Shown piece by piece: positions 19,686 through 28,105 of a DNA stretch of 64,000 nt (the first letter of the stretch is position 1; every line of letters begins with the position of its first letter). The translations under genes and the position numbers were made by a program. The stretch is from the NCBI RefSeq assembly GCF_000428905.1, contig NZ_AUAV01000005.1:248001-312000 (forward strand), given 5' to 3'. The DNA comes from Brumicola pallidula DSM 14239 = ACAM 615 (GTDB taxonomy: Bacteria; Pseudomonadota; Gammaproteobacteria; Enterobacterales; Alteromonadaceae). The notes under the pieces were generated by a model, which saw nothing but the letters and a program-made list of their open reading frames with translations, did no database searches and was not told where the DNA came from.

Positions 19686-21095
19686 ATGAATGAACCAGTT
19701 TGGATTGTCGATGACGACAGCTCTATTCGTTGGGTTTTGCAAAAAGCATTGCAAGCAGCCAACATTGCCTGTGTCAGTTTTGAAAACCCTGAAGATTTAT
19801 TACTTCAACTTCAATCTGGCGAAGCACCACAAATAATTATCTCCGATGTGAAAATGCCGCAAATGGATGGCATGACATTACTCAATGAGATCCATCAGCA
19901 ATACCCGGAAATGCCAGTTATAATTATGACCGCACATTCTGATTTAGACAGTGCGGTTAATGCCTATCAGGGCGGTGCTTTTGAGTATTTACCGAAGCCC
20001 TTTGATATTGATGAAGCAGTGACACTAACCAAACGTGCAATTGAACATGCCAAGGAGCAAAGCAAGCTAAAACAGGTTGCTCAGGTTAACCCAACAGCAG
20101 AAATCATTGGTGAAGCACCGGCAATGCAAGAGGTCTTTCGTGCCGTGGGGCGTTTGTCTCGTTCATCAATAAGTGTTTTAATTAATGGCCAGTCAGGAAC
20201 GGGTAAAGAGCTTGTTGCTCTTGCGCTACATAAGCACAGCCCGAGATCAGCTAACACATTTGTTGCCTTAAACATGGCTGCTATTCCGGCCGATTTGGTC
20301 GAGTCCGAATTATTTGGGCATGAAAAAGGAGCATTTACTGGAGCACAAGCCGCGCGTCAAGGTCGTTTTGAACAAGCTGATGGCGGTACCTTATTCTTAG
20401 ATGAAATCGGTGATATGCCGATTGATGTGCAGACTCGGTTGTTAAGAGTATTGGCAGAAGGCCAATTTTATCGAGTTGGGGGGCATAATCCAGTCAGTGT
20501 GGATGTGCGGATCATTGCAGCGACACATCAAAATCTTGAAAAGCGCGTTGCCGAGGGGAAATTTCGAGAAGACTTATATCATCGTTTAAACGTTATTCGT
20601 ATTCATATTCCATCATTGAATGAGCGTCGCGAAGACATTCACTTATTGGCTAATCATTTCTTAGCTAAAGCCGGAAAAGAATTGGGTGTTGAAGTTAAAA
20701 TTTTAAGTAAGGCTGCCGCCAAAGTGCTGTCTCAACTAGCTTGGCCTGGCAACGTCCGCCAGCTAGAAAACACCTGTCGTTGGTTAACTGTTATGGCCAG
20801 TGGAAAAGAAATTCATCCTGCTGATTTACCGCCAGAACTGTTGAACACCCCTGATGATTTAAAGGTAGAACAGCATAGTAATGACTGGACTACCTTACTC
20901 TCTCTTTGGGCCGACTCGCAGTTAGGAGCGGGATATGACAATATTTTGGGTGATGCAATGCCAACCTTTGAAAAGATTCTATTGCAGCGAGCTTTAAAAT
21001 ATACCCATGGACATAAGCAAGATGCTGCTAAAAAGCTCGGTTGGGGACGCAATACATTAACCAGAAAACTGAAAGAGTTGGACCTGGATTTATAA
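19686..21095 (+). CDS. glnG: Nitrogen regulation response regulator NtrC
   Basis: A 469-residue sigma-54 enhancer-binding activator. The receiver domain has Asp54 as phosphorylation site ([12 protein letters not shown]). The AAA+ domain has a P-loop ([11 protein letters not shown]), the sigma-54 contact loop GAFTGA, and Walker [10 protein letters not shown]. The C-terminal Fis-type helix-turn-helix ends in [17 protein letters not shown]. It should bind the sites upstream of glnA and glnL described here. Cotranscribed with glnL. It converges on the argO-like gene with no obvious hairpin in the 48-bp gap. Confidence 0.98.
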   Translation: MNEPVWIVDDDSSIRWVLQKALQAANIACVSFENPEDLLLQLQSGEAPQIIISDVKMPQMDGMTLLNEIHQQYPEMPVIIMTAHSDLDSAVNAYQGGAFEYLPKPFDIDEAVTLTKRAIEHAKEQSKLKQVAQVNPTAEIIGEAPAMQEVFRAVGRLSRSSISVLINGQSGTGKELVALALHKHSPRSANTFVALNMAAIPADLVESELFGHEKGAFTGAQAARQGRFEQADGGTLFLDEIGDMPIDVQTRLLRVLAEGQFYRVGGHNPVSVDVRIIAATHQNLEKRVAEGKFREDLYHRLNVIRIHIPSLNERREDIHLLANHFLAKAGKELGVEVKILSKAAAKVLSQLAWPGNVRQLENTCRWLTVMASGKEIHPADLPPELLNTPDDLKVEQHSNDWTTLLSLWADSQLGAGYDNILGDAMPTFEKILLQRALKYTHGHKQDAAKKLGWGRNTLTRKLKELDLDL

Positions 21096-21143
21096 AATCT
21101 GCGTTTTACCTTTGTCTCAGCAAAATAAAAACTGACTTGCTAC

Positions 21144-21746
21144 TTAAACCAGCAAATTGATGCCCAACGCTAACATGACAAATCCAATAATAAATTCAAG
21201 GATTTTCCACGCGTTGGGATTTTTAAAAACGGGAATAAGAAGTTTGGCACCATAGCCAAGTGAAAAGAAAAAGACAAAAGATGCCGTGACCGCACCAACA
21301 CCGAAAGCCAGTTGCTGGCCGTCATATTGGGTAGAAATAGAGCCTAGTATTACCACTGTGTCTAGATACACATGCGGGTTTAGCCAAGTAAATGCTAAAC
21401 AGGTCAATATAGCCGTGAAAATGCTGCTGACGTCCTTGCCTCGCGCATGCAATGCATGCTCGGCGGTAAAAAAAGCCTTAAAACTGATTGCAGCGTAGAA
21501 GAATAAAAACGCGGCGCCAGTGTATCTTGCAATTTGTTCGAGCAATGGAAATTTTTGCACGACGACACTAAAACCAGCAATACCTGCGGTGATTAAAACG
21601 GCGTCAGATAAGGCGCAAATAATGCAAACCACAAATACATGCTGCTGCTTTAAACCTTGTTTGAGTACAAATGCGTTTTGTGCACCAATCGCTAGGATGA
21701 GTGAAAATCCGAGTGAGAAACCGGCGAGTAAAACTGAGACACTCAT
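21144..21746 (-). CDS. argO: LysE/ArgO-family amino-acid exporter
   Basis: A 200-residue inner-membrane protein with about six helices and the LysE-family N-terminal signature GFSLGFSLILAIGAQNAFVLKQG. Length and the segment TWLNPHVYLDTVVILGSIS match ArgO, which exports arginine and related basic amino acids. Neighbourhood with nitrogen-control genes is compatible but not diagnostic. The symbol is by resemblance; lysine export is the main alternative. Confidence 0.85.
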   Translation of the reverse strand: MSVSVLLAGFSLGFSLILAIGAQNAFVLKQGLKQQHVFVVCIICALSDAVLITAGIAGFSVVVQKFPLLEQIARYTGAAFLFFYAAISFKAFFTAEHALHARGKDVSSIFTAILTCLAFTWLNPHVYLDTVVILGSISTQYDGQQLAFGVGAVTASFVFFFSLGYGAKLLIPVFKNPNAWKILEFIIGFVMLALGINLLV

Positions 21747-21826
21747 TGTAGAATCCTATTAAAACCGGTTACTTAAGCCAAAACAGTGATTGCTTCAGGT
21801 TGCATTAAAAAATCTAATCACGTTTA

Positions 21827-21854
21827 AATTATTTTCCAATTATTTTCCAATTAT
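21827..21854. repeat. Short tandem repeat, 11 bp x 2.5
   Basis: AATTATTTTCC occurs twice in tandem, followed by AATTAT. It lies 26 bp past the stop of the RDD gene, in the region between it and the argO-like gene. Not palindromic. Confidence 0.8.
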
Positions 21855-21879
21855 GTCGCTTTACGTCAGACAACAATAA

Positions 21880-23151
21880 CTAAAAGTGTTTCTTTACATT
21901 AGGTTTTAAACGGAGCACCAAAGTTTCTGATATTTTGTCTTGAATGGCCTGTCGATTAGGGTCCCAATAAATTTGTAAAAAACCCAATAGGCCGGTCGCG
22001 AAGCCTGCACCATAGCCACCGTAGCGACCGAAACTTTCCCATAGTGAGGGGTAATTTCCGTCGAGTTTAACCACTTCAATTCCAACAACTTTTTTACCAA
22101 TAGTTTGTCCGCGCCACCAGGCGGTAAATACGCTGAAATACAATGCTGCCCAGCCTAAGCCCAGGCCAAGGTCAGACATAATACCTTTAACCAATTCAAT
22201 TACACTGTAAACTGCGCTTGTTTGCTCAGCGGCGTCGGCTGCTTGAGTAATTTTGAGTATATCGTCGGTGTAGGCATTGCGCTCTTCGTTTAATGTGTTG
22301 ACGAATTTGTCCATAAATAAGGATTTTTTTTCATCGCTCCATTCCTTTTGAGAGACAATATCACTGGTTGTCGCATTAATGTCTTCGACAGGAATTTCCA
22401 TTGCAGCAGCGCTAATTGCGACGCCTTCTGCATACTTAAGCAAGCACTCACTATTTTCTTTGCAACTGACATCGATCAGCGCTGCAGCAAGATCAAGAAG
22501 GCTTTCCATGGTTTCTTTGTTTTCTTGTCGTTGTGCAGCTTCAGTCAACACCGGTTCATCGGGTTCGCCCATATCTGAAATAATCGCAAATATGATAAAG
22601 AATAATAAACATGCAGCACTTGCGCGCAGCGTAAGTCGGGTAAAATTGAAGCGCTTTTGTTGCTTTAAGCGATCACCCGCTTTAAAAAAAGTCATGGCAA
22701 CAAAACCAGCAAATAAAAGGGCGCTGAGTCCACTTAACACGGCGATAAGAAACACATCAATCATCATTGCAACACCTCTTCGAGTGGGTGTTGCTAGCGA
22801 TTGACCGAGTAATTCAGGAGAAACAGTAAAAGCGTACGGGGTAACCATTTCACGTGTTTCTTTATCGCTTAGTTTGGCACTTTCTTGTGTATGCGGTGGA
22901 TTCGATTTTGCATCATCAAATGAGCGAACTCCTGTTGGTATATGAACGCTCTCAATAGGCGACTCGAGTTCTGATTTATCACTACTTTTTTCAGGAGTAT
23001 CAACGCTCCCAACCGTATCTTTGCCTTCAACAATATTCACGCTTTCTTCAGTAGCTTCAATAAGTGACTCATTACCTTTTTTGTTCTCTGTTTCACGACA
23101 CGAGGGGTCGAGGTCAAAAGAGTGTTGTTTGGGATTGTCCGAAGAAGTCAT
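21880..23151 (-). CDS. RDD-family membrane protein with long acidic N-terminus
   Basis: A 423-residue protein with the RDD signature: ATPTRRGVAMMIDVFLIAV opening the first helix (about 128-155), a second helix near 170-190, and C-terminal helices with the family ending RGQTIGKKVVGIEVV...DKISETLVLRL. It is unusual in two ways. About 115 residues of acidic, Ser/Glu-rich and probably disordered sequence precede the domain. In addition, a loop of about 120 residues, with several Cys/Glu, separates helices two and three. RDD proteins are typically shorter; some are Na+/H+ antiporters or chaperone-like, and most have no known role. Confidence 0.75.
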   Translation of the reverse strand: MTSSDNPKQHSFDLDPSCRETENKKGNESLIEATEESVNIVEGKDTVGSVDTPEKSSDKSELESPIESVHIPTGVRSFDDAKSNPPHTQESAKLSDKETREMVTPYAFTVSPELLGQSLATPTRRGVAMMIDVFLIAVLSGLSALLFAGFVAMTFFKAGDRLKQQKRFNFTRLTLRASAACLLFFIIFAIISDMGEPDEPVLTEAAQRQENKETMESLLDLAAALIDVSCKENSECLLKYAEGVAISAAAMEIPVEDINATTSDIVSQKEWSDEKKSLFMDKFVNTLNEERNAYTDDILKITQAADAAEQTSAVYSVIELVKGIMSDLGLGLGWAALYFSVFTAWWRGQTIGKKVVGIEVVKLDGNYPSLWESFGRYGGYGAGFATGLLGFLQIYWDPNRQAIQDKISETLVLRLKPNVKKHF

Positions 23152-23191
23152 AGTGAGTCCGTTTTTACCATTCTTGGGTTAATATTCTTTA

Positions 23192-23234
23192 AATCAAATA
23201 CGCTTGAATCAAATACGCTTGAGTCAAAAACGCC
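23192..23234. repeat. Tandem repeat 15 bp x 2.8 spanning the rlmF stop codon
   Basis: AATCAAATACGCTTG occurs at 23192-23206 and 23207-23221, then a diverged partial copy at 23222-23234. The last copy contains the terminal Arg-Phe-stop codons of rlmF (minus strand, stop 23224-23226), so the repeat seems to be copied from the gene end outward. Confidence 0.85.
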
Positions 23235-24225
23235 ATGCAATGAAACGGCTCGCTTTTGCACCTTGTGCCATATTAATGGTTTTACATTCGGTTGCACCAA
23301 GTTTCTCTGCCAGCGTTAGCAGAGGAACGACATTGTCTTTTTTGGATAGTAATGAGGTAAACCATTTCACTTGGCCTTTAAACGAAACACTTTCAGTGAT
23401 CATGTTTTTGACAAATTCAAATTCACCACCTTCGCACCATAATTCATTATGCTGCCCACCAAAATTGAGTGAAGACTGGTTTATGGCTGTGGAGTCTTTG
23501 CCCCTGCGTTTTTGGCTGTGTCTCGCCAAATTTTTATTCTTTTTGCGACTGCCAGCTAAAGCAGCATCTGCAGAAATATGAAATGGTGGATTGCACAAAC
23601 TAAAATCAAACAACTCATCGTCTTTAATAACGCCAGCAAATATTGCATTTTGCTGTTTTTGAAGACGCACTTTTACCAGCTTAACCAGGTTAGGATTAGA
23701 TTCAACGATAAGACTCGCACCGGAATATGAAGCCTGATTAATATCGCTTCCTATCATTTTCCAACCATAGCTTTGGCTCGCCACTATTGGATATATTAGA
23801 TTCGCGCCGGTGCCAATATCTAAACCTCTGATTTGTTTTCCTTGAGGAATTTGACCGTTTTTATCTTGTCCGAGTAAATCGGCGATGTAGTGAATATAAT
23901 CAGCTCGCCCAGGCACTGCAGGGCATAAAAAACCGTCAGGAATGTCCCAATTTTGGACTTGATAGAATTGCTTTAGTAACCCAGCATTAAGTGCTTTTAC
24001 TGCACAAGGCTGTGAAAAATCGATGCTTAGTTTACCAGCGGGATTAGCAAATAAAAATTTTCTTAAGGGAACATGTACCTCCGCTAATTTAACAAAGTCG
24101 TAGCCAAGGTTGTGCGCATTTCTATGATGCATTTCAGGTTTTGCATTGGTTTTTTTGTCCATTGCAGTTGATGGGTCTTTAGCTAGATGACCACTTTTAA
24201 TTGATTTTATTTGCGCTGATTTCAT
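23224..24225 (-). CDS. rlmF: 23S rRNA (adenine(1618)-N6)-methyltransferase RlmF
   Basis: A 333-residue SAM-dependent methyltransferase that modifies A1618 of 23S rRNA. The catalytic N-P-P-F motif is present in DFSLCNPPFHIS, the SAM-binding region as RGLDIGTGANLIYP, and the family block NWDIPDGFLCPAVPGRADYIHY is nearly the same as in E. coli RlmF (308 residues). The N-terminus is about 25-30 residues longer than in E. coli. The final codons lie within a tandem repeat. The small gap to the RDD gene (72 bp) consists largely of that repeat. Confidence 0.96.
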   Translation of the reverse strand: MKSAQIKSIKSGHLAKDPSTAMDKKTNAKPEMHHRNAHNLGYDFVKLAEVHVPLRKFLFANPAGKLSIDFSQPCAVKALNAGLLKQFYQVQNWDIPDGFLCPAVPGRADYIHYIADLLGQDKNGQIPQGKQIRGLDIGTGANLIYPIVASQSYGWKMIGSDINQASYSGASLIVESNPNLVKLVKVRLQKQQNAIFAGVIKDDELFDFSLCNPPFHISADAALAGSRKKNKNLARHSQKRRGKDSTAINQSSLNFGGQHNELWCEGGEFEFVKNMITESVSFKGQVKWFTSLLSKKDNVVPLLTLAEKLGATECKTINMAQGAKASRFIAWRF

Positions 24226-24415
24226 TCTGCAACCACTGAATAATGCCTAAAATACGTGCTTGCTTCTAGTCTATAACAACTTCACCTGCAAATCTGGTAC
24301 TAATGTTGTTAGATCTTAATTTTAGAGGCAGGTGGTCATTCGCAAACACGTCTTTACTGTTCATGAACATGGTTTATACTTCTGTGTATAAGATATTTAG
24401 GCTAACCTGTTGCAA

Positions 24416-25048
24416 ATGAATAAAGCCCAACTGCATCTTCACGCATGTCTGGAATGCGATCTGCTTATAGATATGCCTGATGTTATTTCACATCGTACCA
24501 ATGTTCACTGCCCAAGATGTAATCACAGCATTGCCATGGGACACAATAACGCCAAACAATATGTATTGGCGATGAGTTTTACCGCCCTCATTTTAATGGT
24601 TATTGCATGCACATTTTCATTTATCTCTTTTTCTTCCAATGAACAAATCCGCACGATTAATTTATTACAAACATTTACAGAGCTATATACGCAAGAGTAC
24701 TACTTTGTTGCGGTTCTCGTTTTTTCCTTTATATTGCTGCTCCCTACACTTTACTTAACGTCTGTTTGCCTTATTATTTTGTCGACCTATCGAAATTTTG
24801 AAATACTACCTTCGGTATGGCTAGGTAAATTGATGAGTTATATTTTGCCTTGGTCAATGGCCGAAGTATTTCTAATTGGCGTGTTAGTTGCGCTGATTAA
24901 AATGACTTCGATGGCCGATATCTCACTTGAATCGTCTTTTTGGGCATATGTGATTTTTGCACCGTTATTCACGCATATTGTATCCGTTATAGACAGCCAT
25001 AGATTATGGGATTGGATAGAGCAGGCGAGGGCATCTCCCCATGGTTAA
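24416..25048 (+). CDS. PqiA-type protein, N-terminal half (split pqiA)
   Basis: A 210-residue membrane protein with an N-terminal zinc-ribbon-like pair (CLECD ... CPRCN) and four membrane helices, one half of the usual two-module PqiA. PqiA is the inner-membrane partner of the PqiB tunnel, which moves phospholipids between membranes. ATG 24416 is chosen over the TTG two codons before it. The gene overlaps the next by 8 bp (ATGGTTAA), so the halves should be made together. The fused PqiA of E. coli is about 417 residues, the sum of these two genes. Confidence 0.85.
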   Translation: MNKAQLHLHACLECDLLIDMPDVISHRTNVHCPRCNHSIAMGHNNAKQYVLAMSFTALILMVIACTFSFISFSSNEQIRTINLLQTFTELYTQEYYFVAVLVFSFILLLPTLYLTSVCLIILSTYRNFEILPSVWLGKLMSYILPWSMAEVFLIGVLVALIKMTSMADISLESSFWAYVIFAPLFTHIVSVIDSHRLWDWIEQARASPHG

Positions 25049-25655
25049 TTCAATAAAACCGAAAACGGCGGCAAACAGCGGCTTGGTTAATTGCCGGGTG
25101 TGCCATCAACTAGCACCTATCACCACAACGCATTGCCAACGTTGCAGTACAGCATTGTCATCTCGAGTCAAAAATAGTGTACAAATATCATTGAGTCTTT
25201 TAGTTACTTCGATTTTGCTTTATATACCTGCAAATATTTACCCTATAATGAGTACAGAATTACTCGGTAAAACTACGGAGAGCACTATTATTGGTGGGAT
25301 AATTTTGTTCTTAGAACACGGTTCCTATTTTATTGCGGTGGTCATTCTCATCGCCAGTGTGATTGTACCGATAGCCAAAATGTTTGCTCTCGCTTGGCTG
25401 TGCTATTGTGCAACTAGGGCTGACGACATCAAGCAGTATGAACTGACTAAATTATATCGAGTGACTGAATTCATAGGTAAGTGGTCGATGGTTGATGTAT
25501 TTGTTGTGTCTATTTTAGTGGCTCTAATACAACTGGGTGAGATAATGTCAATTAAAGTTGGCTTCGCGGCAACTGCGTTTGCTGCTGTCGTAATAATGAC
25601 GATGATCAGTGCTCATCAGTTTGATACAAGGATCCTTTGGGATAAAGTGGACTAA
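25041..25655 (+). CDS. PqiA-type protein, C-terminal half (split pqiA)
   Basis: A 204-residue counterpart of the preceding gene, again with a cysteine pair module (CRVCH ... CQRCS) and four helices, ending with the conserved block FIGKWSMVDVFVVSILVALIQLG. This is typical of PqiA/YebS second modules. It starts inside the end of the upstream gene and stops 2 bp before pqiB, indicating tight coupling. It likely anchors or gates the MCE tunnel. Split PqiA genes occur in other gammaproteobacteria, so this need not be a broken gene. Confidence 0.87.
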   Translation: MVNSIKPKTAANSGLVNCRVCHQLAPITTTHCQRCSTALSSRVKNSVQISLSLLVTSILLYIPANIYPIMSTELLGKTTESTIIGGIILFLEHGSYFIAVVILIASVIVPIAKMFALAWLCYCATRADDIKQYELTKLYRVTEFIGKWSMVDVFVVSILVALIQLGEIMSIKVGFAATAFAAVVIMTMISAHQFDTRILWDKVD

Positions 25656-25657
25656 GA

Positions 25658-27478
25658 ATGACTAGCAACAAGAATGAAGAAAATGCACAATCTGAAAATG
25701 CTAAACCGGCTCATTCCCAAAGTAGTCATCCTTCCAATGCCGATAGTCCGCTTGAAACCAAAAGTGCAGACCAACTGACAAAAGATAAAAGCAAACAGCA
25801 GCCACAACAAAACAAAGCAAAGCCAACTAATGACCTTGACCAGAATACGACTTTAGCCAGCGCTGCTAATGTACCGGTTATCGTCAATAAATCAAATTTT
25901 TCGATAATATGGATATTACCAATGATTGCCGTGCTTATTGGTATTGGCATGGTTTACCACGACTGGCAAAATCGTGGTATTCACATTCAAGTTGAATTCG
26001 AAACCGCAGAGGGATTGGAGGCGAAGAAGACGGTATTAAAAAATCGTAATGTAGACATTGGCTTGGTCAAAAAAATCAGTTTTAGTTCGGGTAAAAAAAC
26101 TATTTTAGTGGATATTGAGGTGGACAAGTCAATGGACTCTTTTTTAGTAGAGGACAGTGAGTTCTGGGTCGTAAAACCTAGATTTGGCGCAACCGGTTTT
26201 ACCGGCGTCGGAACACTGCTATCTGGCGCCTATATTGAAGTATCACCCGGGCAATCGAATATTGAAACAGTCGAATTTGTGGGTCTTGAAACACCACCGG
26301 TGACCTCACTTAATGCAGATGGTATTCACTTAAAACTAATTTCACGTGGCAATAAGCCACTTAAAGTCGGTAACCCTGTGTTGCATAAAGGGTTTGAAGT
26401 AGGTGCTGTTGAGTCAAAGTACTATGACGACCTTGAGCAAGAAGCTCACTATGACATTTTTATTCATGCTCCTTTTCACAATCTAGTGACTGAAAACACC
26501 TCATTTTGGAATGTAAATGGATTGTCGATTACGACCTCGACTCAAGGCGTCAGTCTAACAATGGCATCGTTAGATGCACTAGTTGCTGGTGGTGTCGAAT
26601 TTGGACTTATTGATGATGCAGAGCCGGGAGTAGGTGTGCCGCAAAACTATCAATTTCAAGTTTATGATTCACAAGAAAGTATCGATGAGCAACGAGATTA
26701 CAAGTTTATAGAGTACGTTATTTTAGTTGAAGACAGCGTCGGTGGTTTACACAAAGGAGCGCCGGTAGACTATCGAGGCATTAGACTGGGCACGGTCAGC
26801 GAACCCTATATGGAATTCTGGGAAATTATTGATATAGCCGGTGTTGGCAAAGAAGATCGCATTCCTGTTGTGATCAAACTTGAACCCGAGCGCTTGATGA
26901 AGAATGGATATATATCAATTGATATTTTCAAAGCAATGGTTGATGACTGGATCAAAGAAGGCCTAACAGCGTCTATTGAAAATGCGAACTTGATAACCGG
27001 AAACCTGAAAGTGAGCCTCCAGCCGGGCGGAAAGCCGATAAACGTAGTCGGTCGATTTGGTGAATACCCTGTTATCCCGGCGGCGCAAGGTGGCTTTGCG
27101 AGTTTAAGTAAAAAGTTAGAAAATATTCTGGGCGAGCTCGAAAAATTACCATTGAATGCCACGCTTGCAAATATAAATGAATTAAGAGATAGCGCAGATG
27201 AAACGGTCAAAACGTCGGCTAAGGTAATTGAAAAAGCGAGCATGACCCTGAGTACGTTAGAGCACAGCCTGAAAGAATTGCAGTCGACATTAAAAGGCAT
27301 GCAACCGGACTCGCAAGTATATCGCTCGGTTGAGCAATTGATAAAGAAAGTTGAAGTCGCCTTAGACGAAATAAAACCTATTGTAAAAGAAGTCACTAAC
27401 CAGCCCAACTCTCTTGTATTTGGTGGGCCGGTAGGAAGTGATAAACAGCCACAAGCGTCTAAAGAAGAAGGAAACTAA
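25658..27478 (+). CDS. pqiB: PqiB-like MCE-domain intermembrane lipid transport protein
   Basis: A 606-residue protein with a polar N-terminus of about 80 residues, one membrane helix (about 83-102, IIWILPMIAVLIGIGMVY), three MCE (MlaD) domains and a long C-terminal amphipathic region. The MCE domains are marked by GIHIQVEFETAEGLEAKKT, GIHLKLISRG and YVILVEDSVGGLHKGAPVDYRG. Three MCE domains match PqiB rather than YebT (seven). It would form a periplasmic tube joining the inner membrane to PqiC. The Gln/Lys/Ser-rich cytoplasmic tail is longer than in E. coli. Its stop lies 1 bp before pqiC. Confidence 0.93.
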   Translation: MTSNKNEENAQSENAKPAHSQSSHPSNADSPLETKSADQLTKDKSKQQPQQNKAKPTNDLDQNTTLASAANVPVIVNKSNFSIIWILPMIAVLIGIGMVYHDWQNRGIHIQVEFETAEGLEAKKTVLKNRNVDIGLVKKISFSSGKKTILVDIEVDKSMDSFLVEDSEFWVVKPRFGATGFTGVGTLLSGAYIEVSPGQSNIETVEFVGLETPPVTSLNADGIHLKLISRGNKPLKVGNPVLHKGFEVGAVESKYYDDLEQEAHYDIFIHAPFHNLVTENTSFWNVNGLSITTSTQGVSLTMASLDALVAGGVEFGLIDDAEPGVGVPQNYQFQVYDSQESIDEQRDYKFIEYVILVEDSVGGLHKGAPVDYRGIRLGTVSEPYMEFWEIIDIAGVGKEDRIPVVIKLEPERLMKNGYISIDIFKAMVDDWIKEGLTASIENANLITGNLKVSLQPGGKPINVVGRFGEYPVIPAAQGGFASLSKKLENILGELEKLPLNATLANINELRDSADETVKTSAKVIEKASMTLSTLEHSLKELQSTLKGMQPDSQVYRSVEQLIKKVEVALDEIKPIVKEVTNQPNSLVFGGPVGSDKQPQASKEEGN

Positions 27479-27479
27479 T

Positions 27480-28031
27480 ATGCAAAAAATGTTTATGTTA
27501 ACTGTGTTTTGTTTGTTGGTTATGTCATGCGGCACAATATCACGATCGCCTGATCCAACTTATTACCTATTTGATGCTGAACCGGCAGCGCAAAAGCAAA
27601 GAACCACGAATGCTAGAATTAAACTAGAAAAAATTAACCTACCTGACTATTTAAGTACTAATCAGTTAGTTATGCGTGATACTGGGCAGGTGCTTATTAA
27701 AGCGAATTATCACAGTTGGGCTGACAGTTTAGATGATGCTATTGGGCGTGCATTACTGAACGACCTGAATAATTTAAATGAAAATAGTGAGTTTGTTAGT
27801 AGGTGCAATAGTTGCGACAGTATTAGTGTGACGATAGAACATTTCTATCCAGGGGCAGACGGTAAGCTGCTACTCTCAGGCTTTTTTGAAATATCATCAA
27901 AAAATGCTGAAAATACACTCTCTCGCTTTCAATTCGTTGATGATTTGAGCATTGACGGTTACGCCAATGCAGTAAAACAAATGCGAGAGCAAGTGGGTAC
28001 TCTCGCCGCTCAAATTAACCTAAAGCTATAA
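27480..28031 (+). CDS. pqiC: PqiC-like outer-membrane lipoprotein
   Basis: A 183-residue lipoprotein with lipobox LVMSC (Cys17) and the PqiC/YmbA-type domain starting YYLFDAEP. It should sit at the outer-membrane end of the PqiB tunnel. The frame is open further upstream inside pqiB (GTG/ATG-like codons from 27438), but only the start at 27480 gives the lipoprotein signal, with AAGGAAAC ahead. The last four codons and stop lie in the first copy of a 13-bp tandem repeat that runs to the mgtE end. No hairpin terminator is seen. Confidence 0.87.
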   Translation: MQKMFMLTVFCLLVMSCGTISRSPDPTYYLFDAEPAAQKQRTTNARIKLEKINLPDYLSTNQLVMRDTGQVLIKANYHSWADSLDDAIGRALLNDLNNLNENSEFVSRCNSCDSISVTIEHFYPGADGKLLLSGFFEISSKNAENTLSRFQFVDDLSIDGYANAVKQMREQVGTLAAQINLKL

Positions 28032-28103
28032 CCTAAAGCTATAACCTAAAGCTATAACCTAAAGCTATAACCTAAAGCTATAACCTAAAGCTATAACCTA
28101 AAG
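28017..28103. repeat. Tandem repeat 13 bp x 6.7 from the pqiC stop to the mgtE stop
   Basis: Six perfect copies of AACCTAAAGCTAT plus 9 bases. The first copy encodes the last codons of pqiC (Asn-Leu-Lys-Leu) and the TAA stop at 28029-28031. Because 13 is not a multiple of 3, successive TAA triplets fall in all three frames. The array ends 2 bp before the mgtE stop. No palindrome. Confidence 0.97.
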
Positions 28104-28105
28104 AG

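Noticed and set aside
22379-22804. 141-codon frame antisense to the RDD gene
   Set aside because: Shadow of the real gene on the other strand; no independent start signals.
24416-25655. Frameshifted pqiA pseudogene
   Set aside because: Both halves have their own start region, intact cysteine modules and a clean 8-bp coupled overlap; split forms occur in other gammaproteobacteria.
26806-27408. 200-codon frame antisense to pqiB
   Set aside because: Lies entirely inside a well-supported gene; composition is typical of an antisense shadow.
28017-28103. CRISPR-like repetition
   Set aside because: The repeats are directly adjacent with no spacers, units are too short, and no cas genes are present.
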